Assembly (NCBI RefSeq): GCF_000145255.1
Contig: NC_014394.1
Location: 2,914,001-2,978,000 of the forward strand
Length of the DNA: 64,000 bases
Direction: 5' to 3'
Origin: Gallionella capsiferriformans ES-2
GTDB lineage: Bacteria; Pseudomonadota; Gammaproteobacteria; Burkholderiales; Gallionellaceae
The translations under genes and the position numbers were made by a program. This document shows, one piece after another, positions 46,143 to 54,983 of this stretch (within the stretch, counting starts at the first letter, position 1; every line of letters starts with the position of its first letter). The notes under the pieces are model-generated. The model saw only the letters and a program-made list of their open reading frames with translations, had not been told where the DNA came from and made no database searches.

Positions 46143-48199
46143 GTATTCGCAATATCAAAAAGGATCACTTGAAGGAACATGCCAGCGTCGAACTTGTGAC
46201 GCCTGTAGACCTACCACCGCTTCCTAACCACGAAGACCCGCTGAAATTCTGGACACAACATGAAACGGAAAATATGTTGGTTGACCTTACTGTTTTCGCA
46301 AAAGGTGAGCTGACAAGGCAACGAAAGGGTGGTTCATGGGTGGGTTCATTCACGGGGCGACCGCAGTTAATTCTTCAGATGGCACCAGCGATTGAAAAAG
46401 TTACTTTTGGATATGTAAAGGGGAGCGTCAGACAGCTTATCAACTCTATGCGGTGTTGGTGGCGCCTGTTAGATACTGTTGAGCAAGCAGCTACGATGGT
46501 GGGTCAGAATATGGATCGCGTTGAAGATGTACGCCTGCTTTCGCGCGTACATCTTGAATTCGTCCATCGGAGTGGCATGAGAACAGAAATGTATTATCCG
46601 TTCTACCGCATCGTAAATGCGACTCTCAAACTACATAATTCTTCAGGATTGCATTGGCATCCGCCCGAAAATCCGGATCCGAAGCGTTATTTGCCACCCG
46701 AAGATCAGGTCAAGTCGCTCCGCATTGCGCTCAAACAGGAGTGGGAGAAAGTGAGGCAGTGCTGGGCGCAGTCTGATCTGGTTTGTGCCAATGGTTTCAA
46801 ACCGCAGACAGAAAAAGAGTCCACCATTCAGAAACATTGGCAACATTTCGTAAAAATTCAGGAATCAAGCGGTCGTGCTCTGCCTACTACTGACGAGTTG
46901 CGCGAAGGAAAAGGAAAAGGAGTATTTCTAAAGTCAACCGGTATGGGCATTTTAAAGATGCGAAATATCATTTTTCCCAGTCGATGGGAAGTAGAGACCG
47001 CTTTTCACTTGTGTCTTGCTAACACGGGTTGGAACCCCGCAGTGTTGTCATCACTTGACGCATGTAACGGATATGAAGATTTCCTCCAAGATCACCCGCG
47101 AGATCCTGACAGTTATTTACTGAAGGGGACTAAGGTTCGGGCTGGCGGAAAAGAGCAGCTTGTGAAAGGCCTATGGAAAACAAAGGCTGGTCCAGGATTT
47201 ATCATCAAGACGTGGCTGGAACGTGTCGCGCCGTTGCGTGAGCAGTTGAAGACAATGCTTGTGACTGAGAAAATCAGATATTCACAGATGGTGAATGAGG
47301 GCGCATCGGCAGATGAGCTTACGTGCCAGTTAAATAAAATTCAGAAGATTGAGATGGGGTGTCGCAGCGTCTGGCTTTATGTGAGTCAGAGGGGGGGAAT
47401 AGAATGGTTGCGTCCAAATTCAAGTGTAGGCGTTCGTCTCAACGGTAAACCGGTTACATACATGGCAAAACTCATTGATCAAATCAACCGAGAGCGAGCT
47501 ATCCTCAGTGAAGCGCCAATTTCTGTGGTGGCTCCATCGGACTTCCGCGACTTGTTTGCCCTTTATGTATGGCGTAGGACGGGTGGAAATATCCTGACAT
47601 TGATGCACACACTCAATCATGCGCATTTGCGCACCACACAAGGCTATACCGAGAACAACATCCTTAATGCGGAGCGCGACAGTCAGGCGAGAACCTTCCT
47701 TGACCATCTGTTTGATGAGTTAGATAAAGGGCGTGTAGACATCACAATTCTTGCCCACCTGCAACGCCACGGTGCAGTCAGCAAGGAAATGGAGCAGCGC
47801 CTGACGGAATTTCGAGCGCATCAACGCAGCCGGATGGGTATGGCCTGTAAAGACCCGTTCCATCCGCCAGCAGGCATCCAGCCCGAGTCGAAAAAAAATC
47901 GTATGTGTGGCTCGCAGAGATGTCTCCTCTGCAAGTCCCATGCGGTTATCCTCCCTGAGTCCATGACAGGCATAGCCATGAGGGTTGAGGAGCTGAATAC
48001 GATGCGAGATGTCTTGCCCGTCGGGATTTGGCTTGAGTCGCGGTTTCCTGAGGAATTACGCAACGGCATAGATATTCTCAGGCTGTTTTCTCCTGATGAG
48101 GTTCTGGAAGCGCGCACGCACTGGGCTCAAGCCATTGATAATGGATCACATTATATCCCTGGGCTACATATAATCAACAACTTGAGCGAGGCAACATGA
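46139..48199 (+). CDS. ginB: Tyrosine-recombinase-like protein B, catalytic site partly substituted
   Basis: 686 residues from ATG 46139 (ATGA overlap). The recombinase domain is recognisable by PSDFRDLFALYVWRR, LNHAHLRTTQGYTEN, the R470, H494 and Y503 order and the nine-residue His-Tyr spacing. The first catalytic Arg appears to be replaced (TGWNPAVLSSL in place of TGLR-x-x-EL, N299) and the HxxR His by Ser (S467). A Cys cluster (MCGSQRCLLCKSH) near the C-terminus may bind zinc. It may therefore be structural or need another subunit for catalysis. It overlaps the next gene by ATGA. Confidence 0.8.
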   Translation: MSIRNIKKDHLKEHASVELVTPVDLPPLPNHEDPLKFWTQHETENMLVDLTVFAKGELTRQRKGGSWVGSFTGRPQLILQMAPAIEKVTFGYVKGSVRQLINSMRCWWRLLDTVEQAATMVGQNMDRVEDVRLLSRVHLEFVHRSGMRTEMYYPFYRIVNATLKLHNSSGLHWHPPENPDPKRYLPPEDQVKSLRIALKQEWEKVRQCWAQSDLVCANGFKPQTEKESTIQKHWQHFVKIQESSGRALPTTDELREGKGKGVFLKSTGMGILKMRNIIFPSRWEVETAFHLCLANTGWNPAVLSSLDACNGYEDFLQDHPRDPDSYLLKGTKVRAGGKEQLVKGLWKTKAGPGFIIKTWLERVAPLREQLKTMLVTEKIRYSQMVNEGASADELTCQLNKIQKIEMGCRSVWLYVSQRGGIEWLRPNSSVGVRLNGKPVTYMAKLIDQINRERAILSEAPISVVAPSDFRDLFALYVWRRTGGNILTLMHTLNHAHLRTTQGYTENNILNAERDSQARTFLDHLFDELDKGRVDITILAHLQRHGAVSKEMEQRLTEFRAHQRSRMGMACKDPFHPPAGIQPESKKNRMCGSQRCLLCKSHAVILPESMTGIAMRVEELNTMRDVLPVGIWLESRFPEELRNGIDILRLFSPDEVLEARTHWAQAIDNGSHYIPGLHIINNLSEAT

Positions 48200-50325
48200 G
48201 TGACACTTTCAAAGACTTGTCTGCTGCAAGCAGCGTGCCGGCCATGTCAGAATCTGGCCGACGGATCGATGAAGCACTTCGCCTCTTCCCATTGGAAAAC
48301 TTGCAATATCTGGATCGTGAGAGTGCCATCCGCTGCCAAACAATCCTCGGTCATGGAAGCCGCTTCGGCATGTGGGAAACTCCTGACGCAATGATAGGAC
48401 GCAAACAATTTAGAAGTTCGCAATGCGTCGATCTGCGCAAGCGTCTGAAGAACTTTATACCCGGGGCCACTATCTCGACTATCTCGTTACCATCTCTGGA
48501 TGCTCTGCTCGACGAAGGCGTACTCTGGATGACCCGCTACGCCTTGTTGCTTAGGATCGGCCCGTCTGGTATGAATAAGGGCAATGGTCGTTCACTTGAC
48601 GTCACGATGATAGCAACTCGTCTATATGCAATAGTGCCACAGATTCTTGCTAAAGGTATCCTGCGCAGCCTCGAACTTGATAGCCGAGAATATGAAGTAT
48701 TTGTGCGTTATCTGACGTCTAATGCTGTTCGCGAATTGAATAATATTGACAAAGCTATCGGCGTTGAATTTAGGCGAATGCGCATGCTAGCAGATCAGAT
48801 GTTGTGGAGGGATGCCCTTCTGAAGGCTGATATCTCGATAACAACGAACCCAAAGGGTGAGGCTGTAATGCCCGCAGCGCAAAGCATTTCGATACCCTAT
48901 CCTCCAATTCCTGACGATTATCTGGCTGAGATGGGGCCACGTATCCTTTGGTTAGTACGAGACCTGGCACCCAATCTACTCTCTATGTTTGAGTCCATTC
49001 CTGAGTTGTTCAGCGACATTCTATTTATTCCAGGTTCGAACCATAAGAAGGCAAAGGCAGCTCGTTTAGGACCGCAACTTTCTCAATACAATTGGCGTGA
49101 CCGCAATGGCGAAGCAATTATTGCGCCACCTTTCCCACTCAAGCTTGGAAGAAAATTAAATGGCCGAGATCCCTATGCGTGGCCACCACGCTATTGGGAA
49201 AATATGAGTATTCTGGCTGTGACCTTACAGGCTGCTCACCTTTGGGTCGCCCTGCTTGGAATGGGCGGTCGTATCAGCGAAATATCATCCTTGAAACGCG
49301 ACTGTATCGACTGGGCTCGCGACGGAAAACCATTTGCTAACGGTAAGACGTTCAAGCTGAGTGCAAATTTTGCTGGAACGGATCGCGATTGGCCCGCCCC
49401 GGAAATTCTCGTGCAGGCATTGGCGCAGCAAGCGAGGCTGGTTTCAGCATGGGAACGGATCGCACGTTTAGTCAAAGGGTTAAGTCAAGAGGATAATGAG
49501 ATGTTGGTCTTCGATGGCGAGCATTTATGGGCGTCACTCGGAGCTGGCCAGAACGACCCAGAATCTCAACTTATGTCATTTGGTCAAGCTTTGCAGAAGT
49601 TAGCTGAGCGCACTGGCCTCACCCCGAAACCGGGTGGCAAGAACCTGCACCCCCACCGTTTCCGGAAGACAATTGCGCGTTTGGTTGGAATTGCAATCGT
49701 CGATAGCCCGCGCGTGCTGATGAAGCTTTTTGGCCACAAGGACATCGCTATGACCTTAGGTTACATCCTGACCGACAAGGCACTTCAGGTAGAGATCGAC
49801 CAGGTGGCACGGGAACTTCGCATCATGCGGTGTCAGGAAGTCATTGAAGATATGCATACAGCACTTCACACTCCAGATGCTTCAAAATTCGGTGGGCATG
49901 GCGGCGGTGCAGCCCCTTTCATAACTGAAGCTGTCAAGACACATGAAGAAGAACTTCACCGCACCGGTCAGTTGTGGGACGCTAATTCATCCTACGAACT
50001 GTCCGTTATCTTGACTGGAAACGGCCAATACTTCCGCATGACTCGGCCAGGTGTAGTATGTCTAAAAGAATCACGCGAGGCGGGTCCATGCACCTGTGAC
50101 TCAACGTGCATAAACCGGATAGAAGAAAAAACAGCACGGCGCGATGTCCGCAAAGTCATCCCTGTACTAATTGACGAAGGCAAGCGAGCACTGGTCGAGA
50201 ATCAACTACTGTTGGTAGCCGACAAGGTTCAGCAAATCAACGAGGAGATATTACGCTTTGATGATATCAAAGAGGAATTTGTCAATCATCCCGACGTGGT
50301 TTTACTGAGAGAGGCTGTTGAATGA
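48196..50325 (+). CDS. ginC: Tyrosine recombinase C with complete catalytic site
   Basis: 709 residues. The catalytic set is clear: R359 in GMGGRISEISSLKRD, H487 and R490 in HPHRFRKTIARL, H514 in FGHKDIAMTLGY and nucleophile Y523. A long N-terminal region (about 1-300) is unrecognised. A C-terminal extension after the Tyr includes EAGPCTCDSTCINRIEE, a possible metal-binding or dimer motif, and ends in helices. It is the most canonical of the three. It overlaps the next gene by ATGA. Confidence 0.85.
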   Translation: MSDTFKDLSAASSVPAMSESGRRIDEALRLFPLENLQYLDRESAIRCQTILGHGSRFGMWETPDAMIGRKQFRSSQCVDLRKRLKNFIPGATISTISLPSLDALLDEGVLWMTRYALLLRIGPSGMNKGNGRSLDVTMIATRLYAIVPQILAKGILRSLELDSREYEVFVRYLTSNAVRELNNIDKAIGVEFRRMRMLADQMLWRDALLKADISITTNPKGEAVMPAAQSISIPYPPIPDDYLAEMGPRILWLVRDLAPNLLSMFESIPELFSDILFIPGSNHKKAKAARLGPQLSQYNWRDRNGEAIIAPPFPLKLGRKLNGRDPYAWPPRYWENMSILAVTLQAAHLWVALLGMGGRISEISSLKRDCIDWARDGKPFANGKTFKLSANFAGTDRDWPAPEILVQALAQQARLVSAWERIARLVKGLSQEDNEMLVFDGEHLWASLGAGQNDPESQLMSFGQALQKLAERTGLTPKPGGKNLHPHRFRKTIARLVGIAIVDSPRVLMKLFGHKDIAMTLGYILTDKALQVEIDQVARELRIMRCQEVIEDMHTALHTPDASKFGGHGGGAAPFITEAVKTHEEELHRTGQLWDANSSYELSVILTGNGQYFRMTRPGVVCLKESREAGPCTCDSTCINRIEEKTARRDVRKVIPVLIDEGKRALVENQLLLVADKVQQINEEILRFDDIKEEFVNHPDVVLLREAVE

Positions 50326-50828
50326 GTAATCGATTTGAGAAGGCAGCGCTAGTGCGTGGCGAGGCGAGATCCGCCGATATTGAACGCAAGGTCAAAGAGG
50401 CCATGAATACCATCATGGCAGAGATAAAGTCCAATGGTGGCATCTACCCGGCTAATGGCGGAGCGGTTAGCAAAAACGAGGTGGCGCGCCGAGCAGGTAT
50501 TAGCGAGACTACACTATTCACCCCCAAGCAAAAGGAGTTGGGGAAAAAGGTCACGCTCTGGCTGGAAGCCCTTAAAAAGAAAGAAACCATCGGTCGCCAA
50601 CGTGTGCGACGAACCTTTGAGGATCGCGCAGAGGACTGGAAAAGCCGCTTTCTCGCATTACAGGACAGTCATATCAAAACCGAGCTTGATCTCCAGGTTG
50701 CACAGTCCGAGCGCGATGAAGCAATCGCGGAGGTTCAGCGATTGCGCAATGAAAATGCAGTCATCTTGGACCAGTTGAGACTAGCAGGCAAGTCCAAGAT
50801 TACCCCAATACCAAAAAGGGAGAACTGA
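50322..50828 (+). CDS. ginD: Small HTH plus coiled-coil protein of the recombinase module
   Basis: 168 residues. A short helix-turn-helix-like segment (VSKNEVARRAGISETTLFTP, about 48-68) is followed by a basic stretch and a coiled coil (about 110-155, DLQVAQSERDEAIAEVQRLR). This matches the small fourth gene described after the three recombinases in GInt islands, and functionally recalls TnpC of Tn554, which orients insertion. It overlaps ginC by ATGA and the next gene by one base (TGATG). Confidence 0.72.
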   Translation: MSNRFEKAALVRGEARSADIERKVKEAMNTIMAEIKSNGGIYPANGGAVSKNEVARRAGISETTLFTPKQKELGKKVTLWLEALKKKETIGRQRVRRTFEDRAEDWKSRFLALQDSHIKTELDLQVAQSERDEAIAEVQRLRNENAVILDQLRLAGKSKITPIPKREN

Positions 50829-51325
50829 TGCCTCGTCCAAGCGTCATACCAGGCATCAAGGCACGGCTTGAAGAATACCTCGATCAAAAGGAAGCTGAGT
50901 ATCTGGCACAAGATGACCTAAATCGCCAGCCAACCCTCCCCTGCACGCCTGACGGAAAAATTAACGTCAGGGCAGTCGCTACCGCTATCGATCTCACCGT
51001 CAACCAGGAAAAGTACCTCTTTGAGAGGAAGGAACTGACCGATCTGATTAACTGTATTGCTGAAGGGCAGGAACTATTGTCAATAGGGTCCAGATTGCAC
51101 CAGTCAGCCTCAGATAAAGCGATCAAGGCTCGACTGACAATGCAGGCCAAGTCAGCACAAGAAGACTCACAAGCTGCTGTAGAAGCGGTTTCTACACAGC
51201 AGGAACTGCTTAGCCGCATTGCTCAGCTATCCACCGAACTGGAGGAAACAAAGGCCGAAAACGTGCGACTCCGTGCGCAGCTTGACGCGGTTCGAGAAGG
51301 TCTTTGGGTGAGCATAGAATCGTGA
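50828..51325 (+). CDS. Second small coiled-coil protein, possible paralogue of the preceding gene
   Basis: 165 residues. The general layout resembles the gene before it: a compact N-terminal part with an HTH-like segment (NVRAVATAIDLTVNQEKYLF) and a C-terminal coiled coil (about 125-158, LSTELEETKAENVRLRAQLD). Direct residue similarity is low by eye. It overlaps the helicase start by GTGA. I know of no named family. A role as accessory factor for the recombinases is inferred from the operon. Confidence 0.65.
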   Translation: MPRPSVIPGIKARLEEYLDQKEAEYLAQDDLNRQPTLPCTPDGKINVRAVATAIDLTVNQEKYLFERKELTDLINCIAEGQELLSIGSRLHQSASDKAIKARLTMQAKSAQEDSQAAVEAVSTQQELLSRIAQLSTELEETKAENVRLRAQLDAVREGLWVSIES

Positions 51326-53526
51326 GTGCATTTGGTTTCGATCAGGAAGTCACGGTAACTAAGGTCTTCTCTCAGATGGAAGGCGGCGCTATCTTCACGT
51401 CCGTCACGTCAGATGGGGAAGTTGTGCGGGTCAAGTATCAGGGGCGAGACGTGATCCCGTTGCCAGGCGATACCTTTCACATAAAGGGGCAATGGAAAAA
51501 TTATACGGATAAATATCGCCGGATCCATCATCAGGTTGATAGCAAGATCATGAAACGGAGAGTGGTCGTAGGGGATCTGCTCGGCCCGTGGCTTCAACGC
51601 ATTCCAAACATTGGACCGGAGCGCGGTAAGCGGCTCTTAGATCGCTTTGGCCATGATCTGGTGACTGTCCTCAAGGACGCGACTCGTATGGCAGAAATCG
51701 CCGAGACGATCGAGCCGAATAAACCGGCATTGGCCGCTCGCCTTGCCGCGCAGATATATGCAGCCATGGTCAGCAAGACCGCAGCTGACCAAGTGAAGGT
51801 CGCGGAAGCCGAGTTTCTGGCTTACTTGGAGAAGATTGGGCTGCGCGAGCCGCGTACCGCGTTTCGCCTCTGGCGGTTCATGGCGGGATCTAACGCCCCG
51901 GAACAATTGCTCAAAAATCCCTATGTGCCAGCGCACCTCATGGATTGGAGTGTCGCTGACCGACTAGGGAAGCGCCTGCTCCGTGAGAGCGAAGTTTCTG
52001 AGAATCTGGATGTACATCCAGCCCGTTTGATGGGAGCACTAGCCAGCGTTTGGCGCGAACTCATTGGTAATGGTGACAGCGCAGCAAGCGAGCAATGCGT
52101 TCGGGAGATGCTTGTTGATCGAGGTGTCGATCCAGACCTCGCGCTTGCGCACGCCAGATGTCTTCATCACCTTTACGAATCCGGCGACCTCATTCGTGCG
52201 CCAGGTGCTGCCTGGATTGAAAATGAGGTGGCACGTGCCTTTGAGCGGATCGAGTCCTACCCTCCTACCATTCCGGTACCTCACGATGCTGCCATCGATA
52301 AAATCATCGGCGACGGCGAGCGTGCCACCGACCTCCGACTGACAGATGAGCAGCGCGACTCACTCCGAAAGCTTCTGCACAATCCAATTGGTGTCCTGCA
52401 GGGCGGGGCCGGTACGGGGAAGACAACCGTGATGAAGGTTCTGGCATACTGCTGGGAGCGTTTAGGCGGCAACGTAGTTATGGGGGCGCTCGCTGGAAAG
52501 GCGGCCCTGCAGCTCTCTCGTGGCGCGTCGACTCATAATTGTCCTCGTCTTGCATACACCCTTGCCCGATTGATAGGCATGCTCGAAGAACAGGCGTTCC
52601 TGAATGTAGAGACGAGATCAAAAAGACGGCCAGACGTAACCTTTGACTCCATGACACTGCTGGTCATTGATGAAGCGGGCATGATGGACACGCCCACACT
52701 CCATCGAATACTGGCACTATTGCCAACAGGAGCTCGGTTGCTCTTTGTAGGGGATTGCGGGCAGTTGTTTCCCATAGGGTTTGGCAAGGTGTTTCACGAT
52801 CTCGTAGCCGATGGAACTCGCGTTGTCAGGCTTACCAAAATATTGAGGCAGGCCAATGACAGTGTGATACCACATGTCGCAAACCAGGTTCACTGCGGGA
52901 TAACGCCTAGTCTGCAGGAATGGCGAGGAGAAGCCAAGGGGGTATTTACCGTGCATGTAAACCAACGCGAGCGTGTACAGAGAGAGCTGCATGGCGTCGA
53001 TTTCTTAGTTGTGGCAGCTCTCAGAAACACTGTAGCCAGTATTAATGAATCCGAAGCAGAGGCACGGCAGGACCAGCATGTTCCAACTCGCCGCCTTGGG
53101 CCGCTGGCGACGGTTGCTGTCGGCGACCCCATAGTGATTACCGTCAATCGGTACAAGCATGGCCTATTTAATGGCTTGTTGGGCGTCGTAACGGAGATAT
53201 CCGAGGCGAGGGTTCAAGTTCGGTTTGACGGCGAGTCAGAGTCGCGCGACTTGCCTGAAGAAGCGGAAGGCGACGTTGAACTTGCCTATGCGATTACCTG
53301 CCACAAGGCGCAGGGATCAAGCGCCAATACGGTAATGGTGCTCGTGGAAGCCACTTCGTTGGCCACGCGGGAGTGGTTGTATACTGCTGTTACGCGTGCA
53401 AAGCAATTGGTGCTGTTAGTAATTGGTGAGAGTGGTGATTTGGAACGCGCAGTAGCGCGAAGGACTGTGCGAACTACAGGATTTCGCGTTGGTGAAGCGA
53501 AGGGCTGTCAAGGCACCGTGGAATAA
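51322..53526 (+). CDS. RecD2-like superfamily 1 helicase coupled to the recombinase operon
   Basis: 734 residues from GTG 51322. An N-terminal OB-like region is followed by a helix-hairpin-helix segment (IPNIGPERGKRLLDRFG, about 95-112) as in RecD2. The helicase core has Walker A GGAGTGKTT (K367), Walker B LLVIDEAGMMD, FVGDCGQLFPIG (motif III), LTKILRQA, and the C-terminal motifs YAITCHKAQGSSA and YTAVTRAKQLV. It should be a 5'-3' DNA helicase. It is shorter and simpler than relaxase-fused TraA. Coupling to three recombinases suggests a role in processing or replicating the excised island. Confidence 0.82.
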   Translation: MSAFGFDQEVTVTKVFSQMEGGAIFTSVTSDGEVVRVKYQGRDVIPLPGDTFHIKGQWKNYTDKYRRIHHQVDSKIMKRRVVVGDLLGPWLQRIPNIGPERGKRLLDRFGHDLVTVLKDATRMAEIAETIEPNKPALAARLAAQIYAAMVSKTAADQVKVAEAEFLAYLEKIGLREPRTAFRLWRFMAGSNAPEQLLKNPYVPAHLMDWSVADRLGKRLLRESEVSENLDVHPARLMGALASVWRELIGNGDSAASEQCVREMLVDRGVDPDLALAHARCLHHLYESGDLIRAPGAAWIENEVARAFERIESYPPTIPVPHDAAIDKIIGDGERATDLRLTDEQRDSLRKLLHNPIGVLQGGAGTGKTTVMKVLAYCWERLGGNVVMGALAGKAALQLSRGASTHNCPRLAYTLARLIGMLEEQAFLNVETRSKRRPDVTFDSMTLLVIDEAGMMDTPTLHRILALLPTGARLLFVGDCGQLFPIGFGKVFHDLVADGTRVVRLTKILRQANDSVIPHVANQVHCGITPSLQEWRGEAKGVFTVHVNQRERVQRELHGVDFLVVAALRNTVASINESEAEARQDQHVPTRRLGPLATVAVGDPIVITVNRYKHGLFNGLLGVVTEISEARVQVRFDGESESRDLPEEAEGDVELAYAITCHKAQGSSANTVMVLVEATSLATREWLYTAVTRAKQLVLLVIGESGDLERAVARRTVRTTGFRVGEAKGCQGTVE

Positions 53527-53536
53527 ATGGAGGGAT

Positions 53537-53636
53537 CCCGCGTAGCGGGGCGGATGCCGTTTATGCCGCGAAAGGCCTGGATAGCACAAGTGAGCCATAT
53601 GCTCTGTGGCGAGCGCGGGGTATGGGGCGGAGCCCC
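53537..53636. other. GC-rich stem-loops at the right end of the recombinase operon
   Basis: CCCGC-GTA-GCGGG (53537-53549) begins 10 bases after the helicase stop. GGGGC-GGA-GCCCC (53624-53636) lies just before the second nodJ, and GCGGGG at 53615-53620 could pair with its right arm instead. No U-run follows, so these are weak terminator candidates. They may instead be part of the island end recognised by the recombinases. Confidence 0.45.
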
Positions 53637-53684
53637 GCTGTTCATCTTGGATATATCGGCAATTTTATATTGGAAAATTTTACT

Positions 53685-54467
53685 GTGAAGCTGATCGCAT
53701 ACCCAAGCATTTCAATGAGAGCCATTTATATCTGGCGACGGAATTTTTTCGTCTGGAAGAAGCTGGCAATTGGTTCACTGCTCGGCAATCTAGCGGATCC
53801 GATGATTTATCTGTTTGGACTTGGGTACGGTTTGGGTGGATTATTACCACAAATAAACGGCGTGTCCTATATTGCCTTTCTGGGTAGTGGTACGGTCTGT
53901 GCATCAACTATGAACGCCGCGTCATTTGAAGCACTGTACTCAACCTTCTCCAGAATGCATGATCAGCGCACGTGGGAAGCGATTATGAACGCACCAATCG
54001 CGCTTGAGGACGTGATGTCCGGTGAACTGCTATGGGCCGCTTCCAAGGCAATGCTATCCGGCACAGCTATGCTTATTGTTCTCTTTGCGCTTGGCATAGT
54101 CACCTCCCCTATGGCCTTGTGGGCATTGCCGGTGATATTTCTCGCCGGGCTGACATTCGCCTCGCTTGGATTGATAGCCACGATGCTTGCTTCATCATAT
54201 GATTTCTTTATGTTTTATTTCACATTGTTTGTTACGCCAATGATGATGCTGTCGGGTGTGTTTTTTCCGCTCGATCAGATGCCATCGTCGGTACAGGTGG
54301 TGTCAGGCTGGCTACCTCTGACGCATGTAATTGCCTTAGTGAGGCCGCTTTTGTTATCTGGCGAAGTTCCGGTAGCACTCATCAGTCACGCCGTGTCTCT
54401 ATTCGCGACATCGTTAATCGCATTCTGGATTGCCGTTATTTTAGGCCGTCGTCGCTTTTTACAGTAG
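53685..54467 (+). CDS. nodJ: ABC-2 permease NodJ, complete second copy
   Basis: 260 residues from GTG 53685, chosen because it aligns with the start of the other copy. It has six spans and all family segments: IWRRNFFVWKKLAIGSLLGN, FGLGYGLGGLLPQI, DQRTWEAIMNAP, FFMFYFTLFVTPMMMLSGVF and FPLDQMPSSVQ. It is clearly diverged from the broken copy at 28788 and lower in GC, so it is not a recent duplication. No ATPase gene accompanies it here, so it may work with the NodI encoded 25 kb away. It directly follows the recombinase operon. Confidence 0.85.
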   Translation: MKLIAYPSISMRAIYIWRRNFFVWKKLAIGSLLGNLADPMIYLFGLGYGLGGLLPQINGVSYIAFLGSGTVCASTMNAASFEALYSTFSRMHDQRTWEAIMNAPIALEDVMSGELLWAASKAMLSGTAMLIVLFALGIVTSPMALWALPVIFLAGLTFASLGLIATMLASSYDFFMFYFTLFVTPMMMLSGVFFPLDQMPSSVQVVSGWLPLTHVIALVRPLLLSGEVPVALISHAVSLFATSLIAFWIAVILGRRRFLQ

Positions 54468-54482
54468 GCGCTCGATGGTTGG

Positions 54483-54980
54483 TCATCGGCAATTTTTCTG
54501 CTGGCTGGGTACTACGAACCACTCAGTCGAAAGATAAATTCGCTCATATTCCTGCTCAAGCTGATCTTCTATATCGTCCACCGCATCAGCAATATTACTC
54601 AAAATTGCACTATTGGCTTCCTGACGAGTAAATTTGCTTGCATCGAAATTTTTGAGCGTAACTGCTCGGCGCAGCTCTTTAAGTAGGGTTGGGCTAATCA
54701 CGAATGAACCAAATGGATGGCGCTTTAACTTGGCAATAATGCGCTGAATATCAAACAATAGTGAGCGGGCTACATCGCCTTGGTATGAATCTGACTGATG
54801 AAATCGGACTGCTCTTTCCTCAATTGATAGTATTGCAGTGACTAACTGATCAACACGTTCACGCGCTTCTTTGCGTTGATCGCGCTTTTGGGACAGATGA
54901 TGAACCACAAACCAACCAGCAACAACGATAAGCCAAGTAGGTATCTGTGTTAGAAACTGACCATTCGAGGAATAACACAT
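54483..54980 (-). CDS. Membrane-anchored helical protein of unknown function
   Basis: 165 residues. One N-terminal span (TQIPTWLIVVAGWFVVHHLS, about 11-30) is followed by a charged, largely helical cytoplasmic region (QKRDQRKEARERVDQLVTAI, IADAVDDIEDQLEQEYERIY). No enzyme motif is seen. It starts three bases after the stop of the STAS-like gene and is the last gene of the six-gene restriction operon. A role as membrane effector or sensor is possible but unsupported by any motif. Confidence 0.65.
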   Translation of the reverse strand: MCYSSNGQFLTQIPTWLIVVAGWFVVHHLSQKRDQRKEARERVDQLVTAILSIEERAVRFHQSDSYQGDVARSLLFDIQRIIAKLKRHPFGSFVISPTLLKELRRAVTLKNFDASKFTRQEANSAILSNIADAVDDIEDQLEQEYERIYLSTEWFVVPSQQKNCR

Positions 54981-54983
54981 GAA

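Noticed and set aside
51322..53526. Conjugative relaxase/TraA interpretation of the helicase
   Set aside because: No relaxase domain with a three-His motif is present, and the N-terminal HhH fits RecD2 better.
53624..53636. GC hairpin as terminator for the recombinase operon
   Set aside because: No T-run follows. Its position could equally belong to an element end.
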